Shown here piece after piece: positions 54,106 to 63,466 of a stretch of 64,000 bases of DNA (position 1 is its first letter; every line of letters begins with the position of its first letter). Source of the stretch: an uncultured Dialister sp. (lineage in GTDB: Bacteria > Bacillota > Negativicutes > Veillonellales > Dialisteraceae). The notes below the pieces were generated by a model. It was not told the origin of the DNA. It did not search any database and was given only the letters and a program-made list of their open reading frames with translations. The position numbers were made by a program, and so were the translations under genes. The stretch spans positions 62,001-126,000 of the forward strand of contig UQJW01000001.1 in NCBI GenBank assembly GCA_900541485.1. The letters run 5' to 3'.

Positions 54106-54124
54106 TTTTTTAAGGAGGAACATT

Positions 54125-54541
54125 ATGGCCAATATTGAAAAAACTCTTGTTCTTGTAAAACCGGATGGAGTAAAGAAACATATTTGTGGAGAAATTATTT
54201 CCCGATTTGAAAGAAAAGGATTATTTGTCCATGCAATTAAAATGATTAACGTTCCCGAGGAATTAGCAAAAAAACACTATGCAGAGCATGAGGGTAAAGG
54301 TTTTTTTAATGATTTAATTTCTTTTATCACTTCCGGTCCTGTTTTAGCTATGGTTATTGAAGGGGAAAATGCTGTTGCCGCAGTCCGTCAGATCAATGGA
54401 GCAACGAATCCTTTGGAGGCTGTGCCCGGATCTATTCGTGGTGATTTTGCAACATCCATTGATGAAAATGTCGTGCATGCATCTGATGCTACGGAAACAG
54501 CAACCAGGGAAATTGGTTTGTGGTTTCCTGAATTAAAATAA
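54125..54541 (+). CDS. ndk: Nucleoside diphosphate kinase
   Basis: 138 residues. [25 protein letters not shown] at 4-28 and the phosphohistidine motif [16 protein letters not shown] near 115-130 are definitive. It moves the gamma phosphate between nucleoside triphosphates and diphosphates. Strong AAGGAGG before the ATG. Confidence 0.97.
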   Translation: MANIEKTLVLVKPDGVKKHICGEIISRFERKGLFVHAIKMINVPEELAKKHYAEHEGKGFFNDLISFITSGPVLAMVIEGENAVAAVRQINGATNPLEAVPGSIRGDFATSIDENVVHASDATETATREIGLWFPELK

Positions 54542-54559
54542 TGAAATAAGGTGACTTTT

Positions 54560-55063
54560 ATGTCGAAAGTTTATACACGTACAGGTGATAAAGGAAAGAC
54601 AAGTCTTTATACGGGAGAACGCGTTTCAAAAGGTAGTCTTCGCGTAGAAACTTATGGCACAGTTGATGAAGTTGACTCTGTACTTGGAATGGCTCGTGCA
54701 TTTGCTACACATGATAATGTTAAAGAAACTATTTATAAAATTCAAAAAGATTTATGGCTTTTGATGGCAGATATTGCCAGTGTTGGGAAAGAAGCAAATA
54801 TTACAAGCGATAACGTAACGGAGCTTGAGCAAATTATTGATAAATATACGGAGTCTTTGGAACCGTTAGACCATTTTTTGGTTCCGGGAGATACTCAGAG
54901 CGCAAGTTTTTTAGATATGGCGAGATCTGTAGTTCGTCGGGCCGAAAGGGATATGTGGAGACTTGCGGAAATTGAAGAGGTTCATGAGACCGGAATTCGT
55001 TATTTGAATCGTTTATCTGATTTATGTTTTACATTATCCCGGTATGAAGCTGAAGTAAAATAA
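54560..55063 (+). CDS. PduO-type ATP:cob(I)alamin adenosyltransferase
   Basis: 167 residues. VYTRTGDKGKTSLYTGERVSKGSLRVETYGTVDEVDSVLG at 4-43 and RLSDLCFTLSRYEAE at the C-terminus are PduO/MMAB signatures. It converts cob(I)alamin to adenosylcobalamin. ATG 54560 follows AAGGTGA; the in-frame GTG at 54551 is inside that site. It fits the cobalamin genes at both ends of the window. Confidence 0.94.
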   Translation: MSKVYTRTGDKGKTSLYTGERVSKGSLRVETYGTVDEVDSVLGMARAFATHDNVKETIYKIQKDLWLLMADIASVGKEANITSDNVTELEQIIDKYTESLEPLDHFLVPGDTQSASFLDMARSVVRRAERDMWRLAEIEEVHETGIRYLNRLSDLCFTLSRYEAEVK

Positions 55064-55085
55064 AGTAATACAAAAAATATATGTT

Positions 55086-55133
55086 AAAATAAGAGAAGAT
55101 TCTCATACAGAAGAGAACTTCTCTTATTTTATT
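55086..55133 (+). terminator. Terminator after the adenosyltransferase gene
   Basis: AAAATAAGAGAAG (55086-55098) pairs perfectly with CTTCTCTTATTTT (55118-55130), and TTCTC with GAGAA continues the stem past a bulged A. A long, strong hairpin ending in T's, 15 bp before the next start codon. Confidence 0.8.
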
Positions 55134-55147
55134 GGAAAGGATATCAC

Positions 55148-57580
55148 TTGGAAATCCGGAAAAAGATAGAATTATTGGCACCCGCAGGATCGCCGGAGCA
55201 TTTTATAGCAGCTTTGGACGGTGGGACCGACGCTGTATATTTAGGCGGAAAACAATTCAGTGCCCGCAAATTTGCCGGGAATTTTTCTGATGAAGAAATC
55301 GAAAATGCGGTCAGGCAAGCACATATAAAGGGCGTCCGTGTTTATGTTACATTAAACACGCTGATTGCTGATAAGGAAATGAGGAATCTTGAAGGATATC
55401 TTTATCGTTTGGCAAAATTGGAAATTGATGGAATTCTTGTACAGGATTTAGGCGTTGCGAGTGTGATAAAAAGAATTGCTCCTCACATTCCTCTTCACGG
55501 AAGTACACAAATGACGGTTTCCAATGCATCAGGGGTCAGATTTTTGGAATCTTTAGGGTTTCAACGGGTTGTTTTATCCAGAGAACTATCATTAGAAGAA
55601 ATCAAAAATATAGTGGAATCAACAAAAATGGAAATAGAGGTTTTTGTCCATGGTGCACTTTGTGTTTGCTATTCCGGTCAGTGTCTGATGAGCAGTTTTA
55701 TTGGAAACAGGAGCGGAAATCGCGGTTCTTGTGCGCAACCCTGTCGTATGCCCTATCAATTGGTAGACAATGCAGGACGTATTTTACAACCGAAAAAAGG
55801 GAAATACATCCTCAGTATGAAAGATATGATGGGATTAGAACATGTACCGGATTTAATTAATGCAAAAGTTGATTCATTAAAGATTGAAGGTCGTATGAAA
55901 AGTCCCGAATATGTTTATCAAGCAGTTTTAAGTTACCGTAAAGCAATTGATGCTGCATATAACGAGGATAGATTAGATTTAAGTTCAATCAGGCTTAATC
56001 TGAAAAAAGAGTTTAACCGGGGGTATACAGCTTCTTATTTGGGTAACTGTATAGGAACTGAAAGCATTACACAATATGCTCCGGGAAATCATGGAGTAGA
56101 AATCGGGAGGGTTCTCAGTCTGACAAACGGGAGTTTTCTTTTTAAAGCCAAAAAGAATTATACAGAAGAAGTGACAGGTGTTTCTTTCGAAACAGCAGAT
56201 AATAGAATTGCCTATTCAGATGTAAAATTCCAAAAACATATAAAAGGGGACAGTTATAAATTATTTACGTTAGAAAAACCAAAAATGGATGGTAAGGTTT
56301 ATTGGCATTTTGAAAGTAAAAAAGCACAATTTTCAATTAAGAATGCGGAGCATAAGATTCAATTAAAATTTAAATTCAATGCGGTACCGGGGCAACTGAT
56401 TAACTTGTCAGTAACTGATGATGAAAATAATACGGTTGCAGTCAACTCTAAAATCGTGGCAGAAAAGGCAATTAAACAAGCAACATCTGCAGAGGAGATT
56501 AAAAATCAACTATCCCGTTTAGGAAATACATGGTTTAAATTTTTGTCGGCAGAAATTATAAATAATGGTTGCATGGTTCCGAGAAGCATCATAAATAAAA
56601 TGAGGCAAGAAGCCATTTCCAAACTGGAAATTTTACGGATGGAAAAAATGAATATTTTAGGATTAAAAGTAAACAGTAGTGATGAAATAAAAAAGGTAAA
56701 TTATTCTTTTCGGGAAGAATCTGCATCAATTGTTATAAAAACAGATAGAATTGAACATGTAAAGTCAGCGCTGAATAAAGGGGTTAAAAGATTTATTTTT
56801 GGAGGAGAATCTTTTCATCACAAACCTCTTTCCCCGGATATCTATAAAGAGGCTTTAGATTTAGTGCATGCCAGGCAAGGAAAAATCACGTTTACGTTTC
56901 CCCGGGTGGTAAGAGAATTTAATGAGGTAAGTGTGAAGAAAGAATTTCTTCATTTATGCGAACTAAAGCCTGATGGAATTGAAATTGAATTTCCGGGAAT
57001 GATTGAATGGGTAAAAGATTATCACATTAACTTACCGCTGGAATGCGGACCTTCATTTAATTTATTTAATAAAGAAAGCGTACATTTTTTGGAAAACATA
57101 GGGGTTTCTGCAGCATATCTGTCACAAGAACTGACAATACCTCAAATAAAGAATATTGTGATGCATTCCAAAATTCCGTTAGGAGTATATGTTTATGGAC
57201 GGACAGAGCTGATGGTTTCAGAATATTGTGTAATTAATGCAGTTATGACTGATAAGCCGAAAATACATTGCCCGCAACCTTGTCTCAAGCATAATTACTT
57301 ACTACAAGATCAAAAAGGAGAATGTTTCCCTGTAAAGACAGATGAATGGTGTCATATGCATATTTTAAACTCCCATGTTTTAGATATGAAACCGTATTTG
57401 CCGGAACTCTTAAAAACAGGAATCAAGAGATTGTGCTTAAACTTAAAGGGAATAGAAGAAGATGCAGGCAACATCTGTCAGTCGTATTTAGATATTTTAA
57501 AGGGGAAAGAATTGCCGCCTGAGCCGATAGAGCAAAACCGCCAATTTACAAGAGGACATTTTTTCAGGGGTGTATTGTAA
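55148..57580 (+). CDS. U32-family peptidase with C-terminal extension
   Basis: 810 residues. ELLAPAGSPEHFIAALDGGTDAVYLGGKQFSAR near 8-40, then the U32 signature EVFVHGALCVCYSGQCLMSS ... NRGSCAQPCRMPY near 163-200. The long C-terminal half (DUF3656-type) follows and includes a second cysteine group (CVINAVM ... CPQPCLKHNY near 697-720). Long U32 proteins include the RlhA-type rRNA hydroxylation factors, so an RNA-modifying rather than proteolytic role is possible. The start is TTG at 55148 after AAAGGAT. Confidence 0.88.
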   Translation: MEIRKKIELLAPAGSPEHFIAALDGGTDAVYLGGKQFSARKFAGNFSDEEIENAVRQAHIKGVRVYVTLNTLIADKEMRNLEGYLYRLAKLEIDGILVQDLGVASVIKRIAPHIPLHGSTQMTVSNASGVRFLESLGFQRVVLSRELSLEEIKNIVESTKMEIEVFVHGALCVCYSGQCLMSSFIGNRSGNRGSCAQPCRMPYQLVDNAGRILQPKKGKYILSMKDMMGLEHVPDLINAKVDSLKIEGRMKSPEYVYQAVLSYRKAIDAAYNEDRLDLSSIRLNLKKEFNRGYTASYLGNCIGTESITQYAPGNHGVEIGRVLSLTNGSFLFKAKKNYTEEVTGVSFETADNRIAYSDVKFQKHIKGDSYKLFTLEKPKMDGKVYWHFESKKAQFSIKNAEHKIQLKFKFNAVPGQLINLSVTDDENNTVAVNSKIVAEKAIKQATSAEEIKNQLSRLGNTWFKFLSAEIINNGCMVPRSIINKMRQEAISKLEILRMEKMNILGLKVNSSDEIKKVNYSFREESASIVIKTDRIEHVKSALNKGVKRFIFGGESFHHKPLSPDIYKEALDLVHARQGKITFTFPRVVREFNEVSVKKEFLHLCELKPDGIEIEFPGMIEWVKDYHINLPLECGPSFNLFNKESVHFLENIGVSAAYLSQELTIPQIKNIVMHSKIPLGVYVYGRTELMVSEYCVINAVMTDKPKIHCPQPCLKHNYLLQDQKGECFPVKTDEWCHMHILNSHVLDMKPYLPELLKTGIKRLCLNLKGIEEDAGNICQSYLDILKGKELPPEPIEQNRQFTRGHFFRGVL

Positions 57581-59943
57581 TGAATCAAGAGATATTTCAA
57601 ATTCTCGAATTTGATGAAATAAAGAAAATGTTGGAAAAACTGGCACCATCTTCTTTAGCCAAGAAAAAAGCAATGAATTTATGTCCGTCTGATAATCCCG
57701 AAAAGGTCTCGGAGTGGTTATTACAGACAGAAGAAGCAAATATTTGTTTAGAAAAAGAAATAACAACACCTCTGGGGGAAACATACGATATTTTTCAGAT
57801 CTTAAAAAAGGCAGACAAAGATATCATCTTACTGCCGAAAGAATTTATGGAATTGGCAAGCTCTCTTGAAACCTATGACAAGATGTATCATTATTTTGAG
57901 GGAGAACGTCATCTTTTATACCCGCTGTTAGAAGCAATATCACAAAATATAACCCCTGAAAACCAGCTTATACGAAATATCAGACAGGTTTTTGATGAGA
58001 AGGGTGAAATCAGAGATCATGCATCTGTCGGATTAGCAAAAATAAGAAATGATATGGAGTATGGAAGAGCTAAAATCAGAAAAGCATTTCAAAAAATACT
58101 CAATGATAAAAATCAAAGCTCTTATTTTCAGGACTTCATTATAACCCAACGAAATCATAGATATGTTGTCCCTATTAAAGAAGAATACCGTCATCGCTTT
58201 GATGGAATTGTTCACGATCGCTCTGCAACCGGACAAACCTTGTTTATGGAACCCATGATATCTGTTCAGTTAAATAATGATTTAGCGGAACTCTTAGCTG
58301 CAGAACGACAGGAGATACATGCAATACTGGAAAAGCTGACAAATCAGGTAAAGCAAAATAAAGATATTCTCGAAAAAAATTGTAATATAGCAACCGAAAT
58401 AGAATTTATTTTTGCCCGCGGTTTGTTATCTCTATCCATGCAGGGGACCAAAGCGATTTGTGCGAAGAACGGAGAAATGGTATTAAAAAATGCCAGGCAC
58501 CCTTTAATACCTAAAGATCAAGTGGTGCCAATCTCCTTAACTTTAGGGAAGAGTTTTGATGTTCTGATTATCACCGGATCAAATGCCGGTGGGAAGACAA
58601 TAGCTATAAAAACAGCAGGATTATTAGCTTTAATGAACCAATCCGGATTATTTATTCCTGCTGAAGAGGGCTCAATACTTCCGGTGTACAAACATATTTA
58701 TTCAATTATTGGTGATGAGCAAAGCATACAACTTAACTTATCAACTTTTTCGAGTTACATAAAACAATTGATTTCATTTTTGCCCGTTGTTGATAAAGGC
58801 GATTTAGTGTTATTGGATGAGTTGGGTTCAGGAACGGATCCGATTGAAGGGGCGGCTTTGGCCCAATCAATTACGGAATATTTAGAGACAAAATCCGTGT
58901 CTACAATTATTACTTCCCATTTCAGCGAAATGAAGAAAATGGCATATGAAAGAAAAAAAATTGAAAATGCTTTTGTGGAATTTGATTTAGAAACCTTATC
59001 GCCGACTTATCGTTTGATTATCGGTGTATCGGGAAATAGTAATGCTTTCAATATTTGCAGACGCATGGGCATTCCGGAAACAATTATCGCGAGAGCGGAA
59101 ACTCTTCAAAAGACATCGCCGCTTTATCACATGGAAAGTGTTATGGAAAGTTTAAACAAACAAATGCAGGAAGTTGAACAAAAGAGAGAAGAGGTATCAA
59201 ATACATTAAAAGAGGCCGAATATCTGCGGAATGAGTTAAAAAATGAAGTAACTAATTTTTTTGCAAAGAAAGATACTATTTTAGAAAAAACAAGAATAGA
59301 AGCCGAAAACATAAAACGAAACCTGCGAAATCAATCGGAAGAAATTATCAAAAGCTTAAAAAAGAAAGAAAAAGATTCCAGCAAGGGAAATCTTCAAACA
59401 TATATAAGCGGCATCAGAGATGCTATCAATTTGATGGATATACCGAAGACCAAAAACAGGCGAAAAAATATAGATATAAAGGAGATAAAGCGGGGAGAGA
59501 CGGTCTATATTGATACTTTGGATACGGATGGACAAGTTGTATCAATTTCCGGTAATAAGGTAACAATTAATTGTGGATTTTCAAATGTGACGGTAGATGC
59601 CAATCACTGCTTTGTATCAGATAAAGATAGAAAAAATATAAAAAATATAAAACAAATAAAAAGTAAATACAGGAATAGTTATTCTTTATTAAGGAAAGAA
59701 ACTGTTTCTACAACGCTCAACATCATTGGGAAAACTGTTGATGAAGCTATTCCCGAGGTTGATCGATTTTTAAATGACTGCTTTATGTCCGGCATATCAC
59801 CGGTACAAATTATTCATGGAAAAGGAACAGGAAAACTTCGGCAAGGGATACAAAATTATTTAAAAACCCTATCTTTTATTAGTAAATTCGAATCGGCAGA
59901 TCCGCAAAACGGAGGTGATGGAGTAACAAGTGTTTATTTTTAG
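57580..59943 (+). CDS. mutS2: MutS2 family protein
   Basis: 787 residues. A helical core, the ABC-type ATPase with TGSNAGGKTIAIKT near 334 and LLDELGSGTDPIEGAALA near 413, a long coiled coil (about 520-620), a KOW-like segment near 645, and a C-terminal Smr endonuclease domain (about 710-787) with IHGKGTGKLRQGI. MutS2 suppresses recombination and, in Firmicutes, also acts on collided ribosomes. ATG overlaps the U32 stop (TAATG). Confidence 0.95.
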   Translation: MNQEIFQILEFDEIKKMLEKLAPSSLAKKKAMNLCPSDNPEKVSEWLLQTEEANICLEKEITTPLGETYDIFQILKKADKDIILLPKEFMELASSLETYDKMYHYFEGERHLLYPLLEAISQNITPENQLIRNIRQVFDEKGEIRDHASVGLAKIRNDMEYGRAKIRKAFQKILNDKNQSSYFQDFIITQRNHRYVVPIKEEYRHRFDGIVHDRSATGQTLFMEPMISVQLNNDLAELLAAERQEIHAILEKLTNQVKQNKDILEKNCNIATEIEFIFARGLLSLSMQGTKAICAKNGEMVLKNARHPLIPKDQVVPISLTLGKSFDVLIITGSNAGGKTIAIKTAGLLALMNQSGLFIPAEEGSILPVYKHIYSIIGDEQSIQLNLSTFSSYIKQLISFLPVVDKGDLVLLDELGSGTDPIEGAALAQSITEYLETKSVSTIITSHFSEMKKMAYERKKIENAFVEFDLETLSPTYRLIIGVSGNSNAFNICRRMGIPETIIARAETLQKTSPLYHMESVMESLNKQMQEVEQKREEVSNTLKEAEYLRNELKNEVTNFFAKKDTILEKTRIEAENIKRNLRNQSEEIIKSLKKKEKDSSKGNLQTYISGIRDAINLMDIPKTKNRRKNIDIKEIKRGETVYIDTLDTDGQVVSISGNKVTINCGFSNVTVDANHCFVSDKDRKNIKNIKQIKSKYRNSYSLLRKETVSTTLNIIGKTVDEAIPEVDRFLNDCFMSGISPVQIIHGKGTGKLRQGIQNYLKTLSFISKFESADPQNGGDGVTSVYF

Positions 59944-59947
59944 TAAC

Positions 59948-59976
59948 TTGACCAAAAGTTTATAGGGATATATATT
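59948..59976 (+). promoter_or_regulatory. Promoter of the fatty-acid-kinase operon
   Basis: TTGACC (59948-59953), 17-bp spacer, TATATT (59971-59976), about 50 bp before the first gene. Confidence 0.65.
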
Positions 59977-60027
59977 TAAATATAGTGAAAATTTATGTAA
60001 ACTTAGAAGTCATGATTAGAGGAAAAC

Positions 60028-60390
60028 ATGTTTAATTTACCAAAAAAATTTGTTGAAATTGACGGTTACCGTATTCCGGCAAAGGAAGCGGAAAACTATA
60101 AAAAACTAAAAGCTGAAATGGAAAAAGAAGCTGAAAAGTTTTTTGCAAGTTTTTGCGAAATTATAAAAAAAGAATCTTTGTTAGATTTACTTGGAGAAGG
60201 GATTGTCGGGTATTCATCCACCGGTGAACAACTGGCGCGAATTTCACTTGATCCTTTTGAACTTTCCGCTATGAAAGTGGCAATGGAACGAAAAAAATTA
60301 AAAGAATATATATTAGCAACCAATGGATATGATGAATATGCATATACCCAGCTTTTAAAAGAATTTAGGGAAAGACAAGATAAAAAATAA
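60028..60390 (+). CDS. Uncharacterised 120-residue charged protein
   Basis: I do not recognise a family. 120 residues, rich in lysine and glutamate, predicted mostly helical: an amphipathic or coiled-coil stretch at about 18-48 (EAENYKKLKAEMEKEAEKFF), a GIVGYSSTGEQ turn near 58, and a helical C-terminus. No signal peptide or membrane segment, so it is cytoplasmic. Start ATG 60028 follows AGAGGAAA. It is first in an operon with degV/fakB and fakA, 22 nt upstream of degV, so a link to fatty-acid phosphorylation is possible. Confidence 0.75.
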   Translation: MFNLPKKFVEIDGYRIPAKEAENYKKLKAEMEKEAEKFFASFCEIIKKESLLDLLGEGIVGYSSTGEQLARISLDPFELSAMKVAMERKKLKEYILATNGYDEYAYTQLLKEFRERQDKK

Positions 60391-60412
60391 TAACAGGAAG
60401 GATTTGAATTGA

Positions 60413-61243
60413 ATGATTCATGTAATTGTCGACAGTACATCCGGGGTTACCGAGGAATCACTTGCAAAACATAAAAATTTACATCTAATTCCTCTGACAC
60501 TTGTAATTAATGGAGAATATGTACCGGAGACGGAAGCTACGGTTTCTCAGGTGATTGAGTATTCAGAGCCTACTAAAAAATCAATTCCCACCAGTCAGCC
60601 GAGCACGGGTGATTTTTTAGAGTTATTTAATAAAATTCCTGCAGAGGATGCTATCATTATTCTATGTATTACTACTGCTGTCAGCGGTACATATAACGGA
60701 GCAGTTTTAGCGGCCAAGCAATCCAAACGTGATCAAATTGCAGTTATTAATACAAGGACGACAGCAATCGGAATTTTGCAAATGGCACAAGATGCTTTAG
60801 AGTTTATAGACGCTGGAGTTTCTTTTGATGATTTAGTAAAAAAATTACTGGATATATCTGAGCGTATGAGGACTACCTTTACTGTAGACAGTTTAGAATA
60901 TCTTCGTCGCGGAGGACGTATCGGAAAAGCGGCAGGAATTATCGGAAGTATCCTTAAAATCAAGCCATGTATTTATTTAAACAAGAATAATGAAGTTGAT
61001 GTTTTGGATAAAGTGCGTACAAGGAAAAAGGCTGTAGCCAGTTTATTAAATTATCTCCATAATAACTCTCCTTGCAAACGCATTGGCATTGTCCATATAG
61101 AGAATATAGAAGGGGCAAAAGAGTTACAACGACAAGTACAATCTGAATACCCTGACATCGAGGTAACCGTAACAGGCGGGACCCCGGTTTTAGCTTGCTA
61201 TTTAGGGCCTGGACTGGTTGGAATTATTTTTGAATGTGCTTAA
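60413..61243 (+). CDS. DegV/FakB-family fatty-acid-binding protein
   Basis: 276 residues. DSTSGVTEE at 6-14, KSIPTSQPSTGDFLELF near 57-73, CITTAVSGTYNGA near 84-96, SLEYLRRGGRIGKAAG near 160 and the C-terminal GTPVLACYLGPGLVGI are DegV-fold signatures. FakB proteins present exogenous or recycled fatty acids to FakA for phosphorylation. fakA follows at once, starting after 16 nt, which strongly supports this role. Confidence 0.92.
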   Translation: MIHVIVDSTSGVTEESLAKHKNLHLIPLTLVINGEYVPETEATVSQVIEYSEPTKKSIPTSQPSTGDFLELFNKIPAEDAIIILCITTAVSGTYNGAVLAAKQSKRDQIAVINTRTTAIGILQMAQDALEFIDAGVSFDDLVKKLLDISERMRTTFTVDSLEYLRRGGRIGKAAGIIGSILKIKPCIYLNKNNEVDVLDKVRTRKKAVASLLNYLHNNSPCKRIGIVHIENIEGAKELQRQVQSEYPDIEVTVTGGTPVLACYLGPGLVGIIFECA

Positions 61244-61259
61244 AATGGGGGAGAGTTAT

Positions 61260-62858
61260 ATGTATAAAGTGATTGACGGCGGTTGTTTTAAAAATATGCT
61301 GATAGGCGCTTATCAGATGTTTGAAAAAAAGTATGAAATTTTGAATGAATTAAATGTATTTCCCGTACCGGACGGTGATACAGGAAATAATATGTTAAAT
61401 ACATTGAAATCTATGTATAGCATGATTGCCGATGTAGATCCGATGGAGCCTATTGGAATTATTGCGGAAAAGGCGGCAACGGGAGCGATTATGGGGGCAA
61501 GAGGGAATTCCGGTGTCATTCTTTCCCAGATTTTACATGGAATCAGTCGCGGTCTTAGTGGAAAGAAAACCGCTTCCTCTACGCAAGTGGGGAAAGCATT
61601 TCAGTATGGGATTTTGTATGCTTACCGTGCAGTCACACAACCTGTTGAGGGAACTATTTTATCAGTAGCAAGAGGTATTGCCAAGGGAACGCATCTTGTT
61701 ATTCGTACAGAGCCGGATTTCAGTAAAGTTTTGGAGTCTGCTATTGAGCGTGGCAATGAAGCGTTGGCAAAGACTCCTGAACAATTAAAAATATTAAAAG
61801 ATGCTAATGTTGTTGATGCAGGCGGACAAGGGCTTATTTTCTTTTTATCGGGCTGTCTCCAAGGTCTTACAGGTAGAGTAGAAGATATAAATGTAGAAGT
61901 ACAACCGGTAGTTAAACAACTCGAAATTAAGGGGGAATCTTTTTCGATTGATTATCCGTATTGCACGGAATTTATCATTAGCCCTTGTAAATATAGTGCA
62001 AAACAAGTAAGAGAAAAATTGACCTCTTGGGGTGAATCAATGATTGTGGCAGAGGGAGAGAATCTTGTTAAGGTGCATATTCATGCACAAAGACCCGGGC
62101 ACGTGTTGGATATGGCTGCAGATTGGGGAACACTCCATGATATTAAGTGCGATAACATGATTGATCAGTTTCATAAAAATAAAGAAAAAAGAGAGGGAAA
62201 TAAAAAACCGTTCGGCATATTAACTGTTGTATCCGGAAATGGCTGGACTGAACTGTATAAGAAACTCGGATGCGATGTTGTATCCGGCGGTCAGTCTATG
62301 AATCCTTCCGTGCAGGAATTAAAGTTAGGTATAGAAAATGGGCAGTATGAAAACTATATTATTCTTCCTAACAATAAAAATATTATATTAGCTGCTAAAC
62401 AGCTGAAAAAAATGCTCGGAGAAAAAATAAATATTGTACCATCTGTGAATCCGATGGAAGGGCTTGCTGCTGCAATGGCATTTTCTCCAGATATGACAGT
62501 GGAAGAGAATCTCAAAGATATGGAGCAGCGCTTAAATGAAGTACGGACCGGTATGATTACTACTGCTGTAAGAGACAGTATTGTAGGAGAAACAACAATT
62601 CACAAGGGGGATTTTATGGGGATAACAAAAAATCATGAAATCTTTGCGGAAAAAGAATTTGAAGGCTGTTTCACCAAGCTTTTGCAATATTTAATTGATG
62701 ATGATACAGAGATTGTTACGGTTTATTATGGCAAGGATCTTTCGGAATTTGATTGCCAGGTACAAATAGCGCAAGCTGAAACTATGTATCCGGATATAGA
62801 ATTCGATATGTATGACGGAGGCCAACCTCTTTATCCTGTATATATCTCTGCAGAATAA
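61260..62858 (+). CDS. fakA: Fatty acid kinase FakA (DAK2 domain, YloV family)
   Basis: 532 residues. N-terminal DAK2 (DhaL-like) kinase domain with NVFPVPDGDTGNNMLNT near 31-47 and GARGNSGVILSQIL near 79-92, a middle domain, and a C-terminal DegV-like domain. It phosphorylates fatty acids held by FakB so that they enter phospholipid synthesis. ATG 61260 follows GGGGGAGAG; upstream in-frame starts would overlap degV. Last gene of the operon. Confidence 0.93.
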   Translation: MYKVIDGGCFKNMLIGAYQMFEKKYEILNELNVFPVPDGDTGNNMLNTLKSMYSMIADVDPMEPIGIIAEKAATGAIMGARGNSGVILSQILHGISRGLSGKKTASSTQVGKAFQYGILYAYRAVTQPVEGTILSVARGIAKGTHLVIRTEPDFSKVLESAIERGNEALAKTPEQLKILKDANVVDAGGQGLIFFLSGCLQGLTGRVEDINVEVQPVVKQLEIKGESFSIDYPYCTEFIISPCKYSAKQVREKLTSWGESMIVAEGENLVKVHIHAQRPGHVLDMAADWGTLHDIKCDNMIDQFHKNKEKREGNKKPFGILTVVSGNGWTELYKKLGCDVVSGGQSMNPSVQELKLGIENGQYENYIILPNNKNIILAAKQLKKMLGEKINIVPSVNPMEGLAAAMAFSPDMTVEENLKDMEQRLNEVRTGMITTAVRDSIVGETTIHKGDFMGITKNHEIFAEKEFEGCFTKLLQYLIDDDTEIVTVYYGKDLSEFDCQVQIAQAETMYPDIEFDMYDGGQPLYPVYISAE

Positions 62859-62874
62859 AACATAATTGAAATAC

Positions 62875-62908
62875 AAAAAAACTCGGGACTATTAATCCCG
62901 AGTTTTTT
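62875..62908. terminator. Bidirectional terminator between fakA and the convergent gene
   Basis: AAAAAACTCGGGA (62876-62888) pairs with TCCCGAGTTTTTT (62896-62908); usable on both strands. Confidence 0.9.
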
Positions 62909-62918
62909 GTTTTCGGAC

Positions 62919-63293
62919 TCAACGCTCTTTTGCGATATTTGGAATTAAATTAGTTTCCGCACCTTCTTCCGGACTTGGATAGAAATACATAATACGGTCC
63001 GGGTGAAAATATTCATTAGAAACTTTTTTCGCAATTATTTTTGACATACTTTGTTCAAAATCAATAACATCAATTGGAGAAAGAATAGTGTCTTCTATGA
63101 GTACGATAACATTAGGAGCTACCTCAGGTGCATTTTCAGGGACCTCATTCCTGTCAAGCGGAATGCTAAGTATAAGACGTACAGTTGCAACATATTCTTC
63201 TTTATAGTTAAAAATAGTTCCTCGATAAGTGTTTTCCCATAATGTTCTCATTAAGTCGATGCGGTATGGTTCTTGTTTTAATTCTTCAGACAT
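62919..63293 (-). CDS. Uncharacterised 124-residue protein
   Basis: I do not recognise a family. 124 residues, acidic, no signal peptide or membrane segment. It contains an RTLWENTYRGTIFNYKEEYVATVRLILSIPLD stretch (about 16-47), a proline/glutamate-rich turn (EVPENAPEVAP) and a helix near 80-93. The ribosome site AAAAGGAGG before the ATG is excellent, so it is a real gene. It stands alone on the - strand between two + strand genes, with a shared terminator downstream. Confidence 0.8.
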   Translation of the reverse strand: MSEELKQEPYRIDLMRTLWENTYRGTIFNYKEEYVATVRLILSIPLDRNEVPENAPEVAPNVIVLIEDTILSPIDVIDFEQSMSKIIAKKVSNEYFHPDRIMYFYPSPEEGAETNLIPNIAKER

Positions 63294-63466
63294 GATTTCC
63301 TCCTTTTATTCAGTTACTTTATTTTAACATTTATTTTTAAATATGTAGAGATAATACGGATTTTTAATATATCTCTTAGAAAATAAAGTATACTTGCATG
63401 GCAGTGAAAATTCACATATGGTATGATGTAAAGAATATAAGCAGACTGTGAGGTGATGGCTAATCA

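Noticed and set aside
55086..55133. A second leader riboswitch before the U32 gene
   Set aside because: The element is a simple long hairpin ending in T's; it fits a terminator of the upstream gene and shows no conserved aptamer features.
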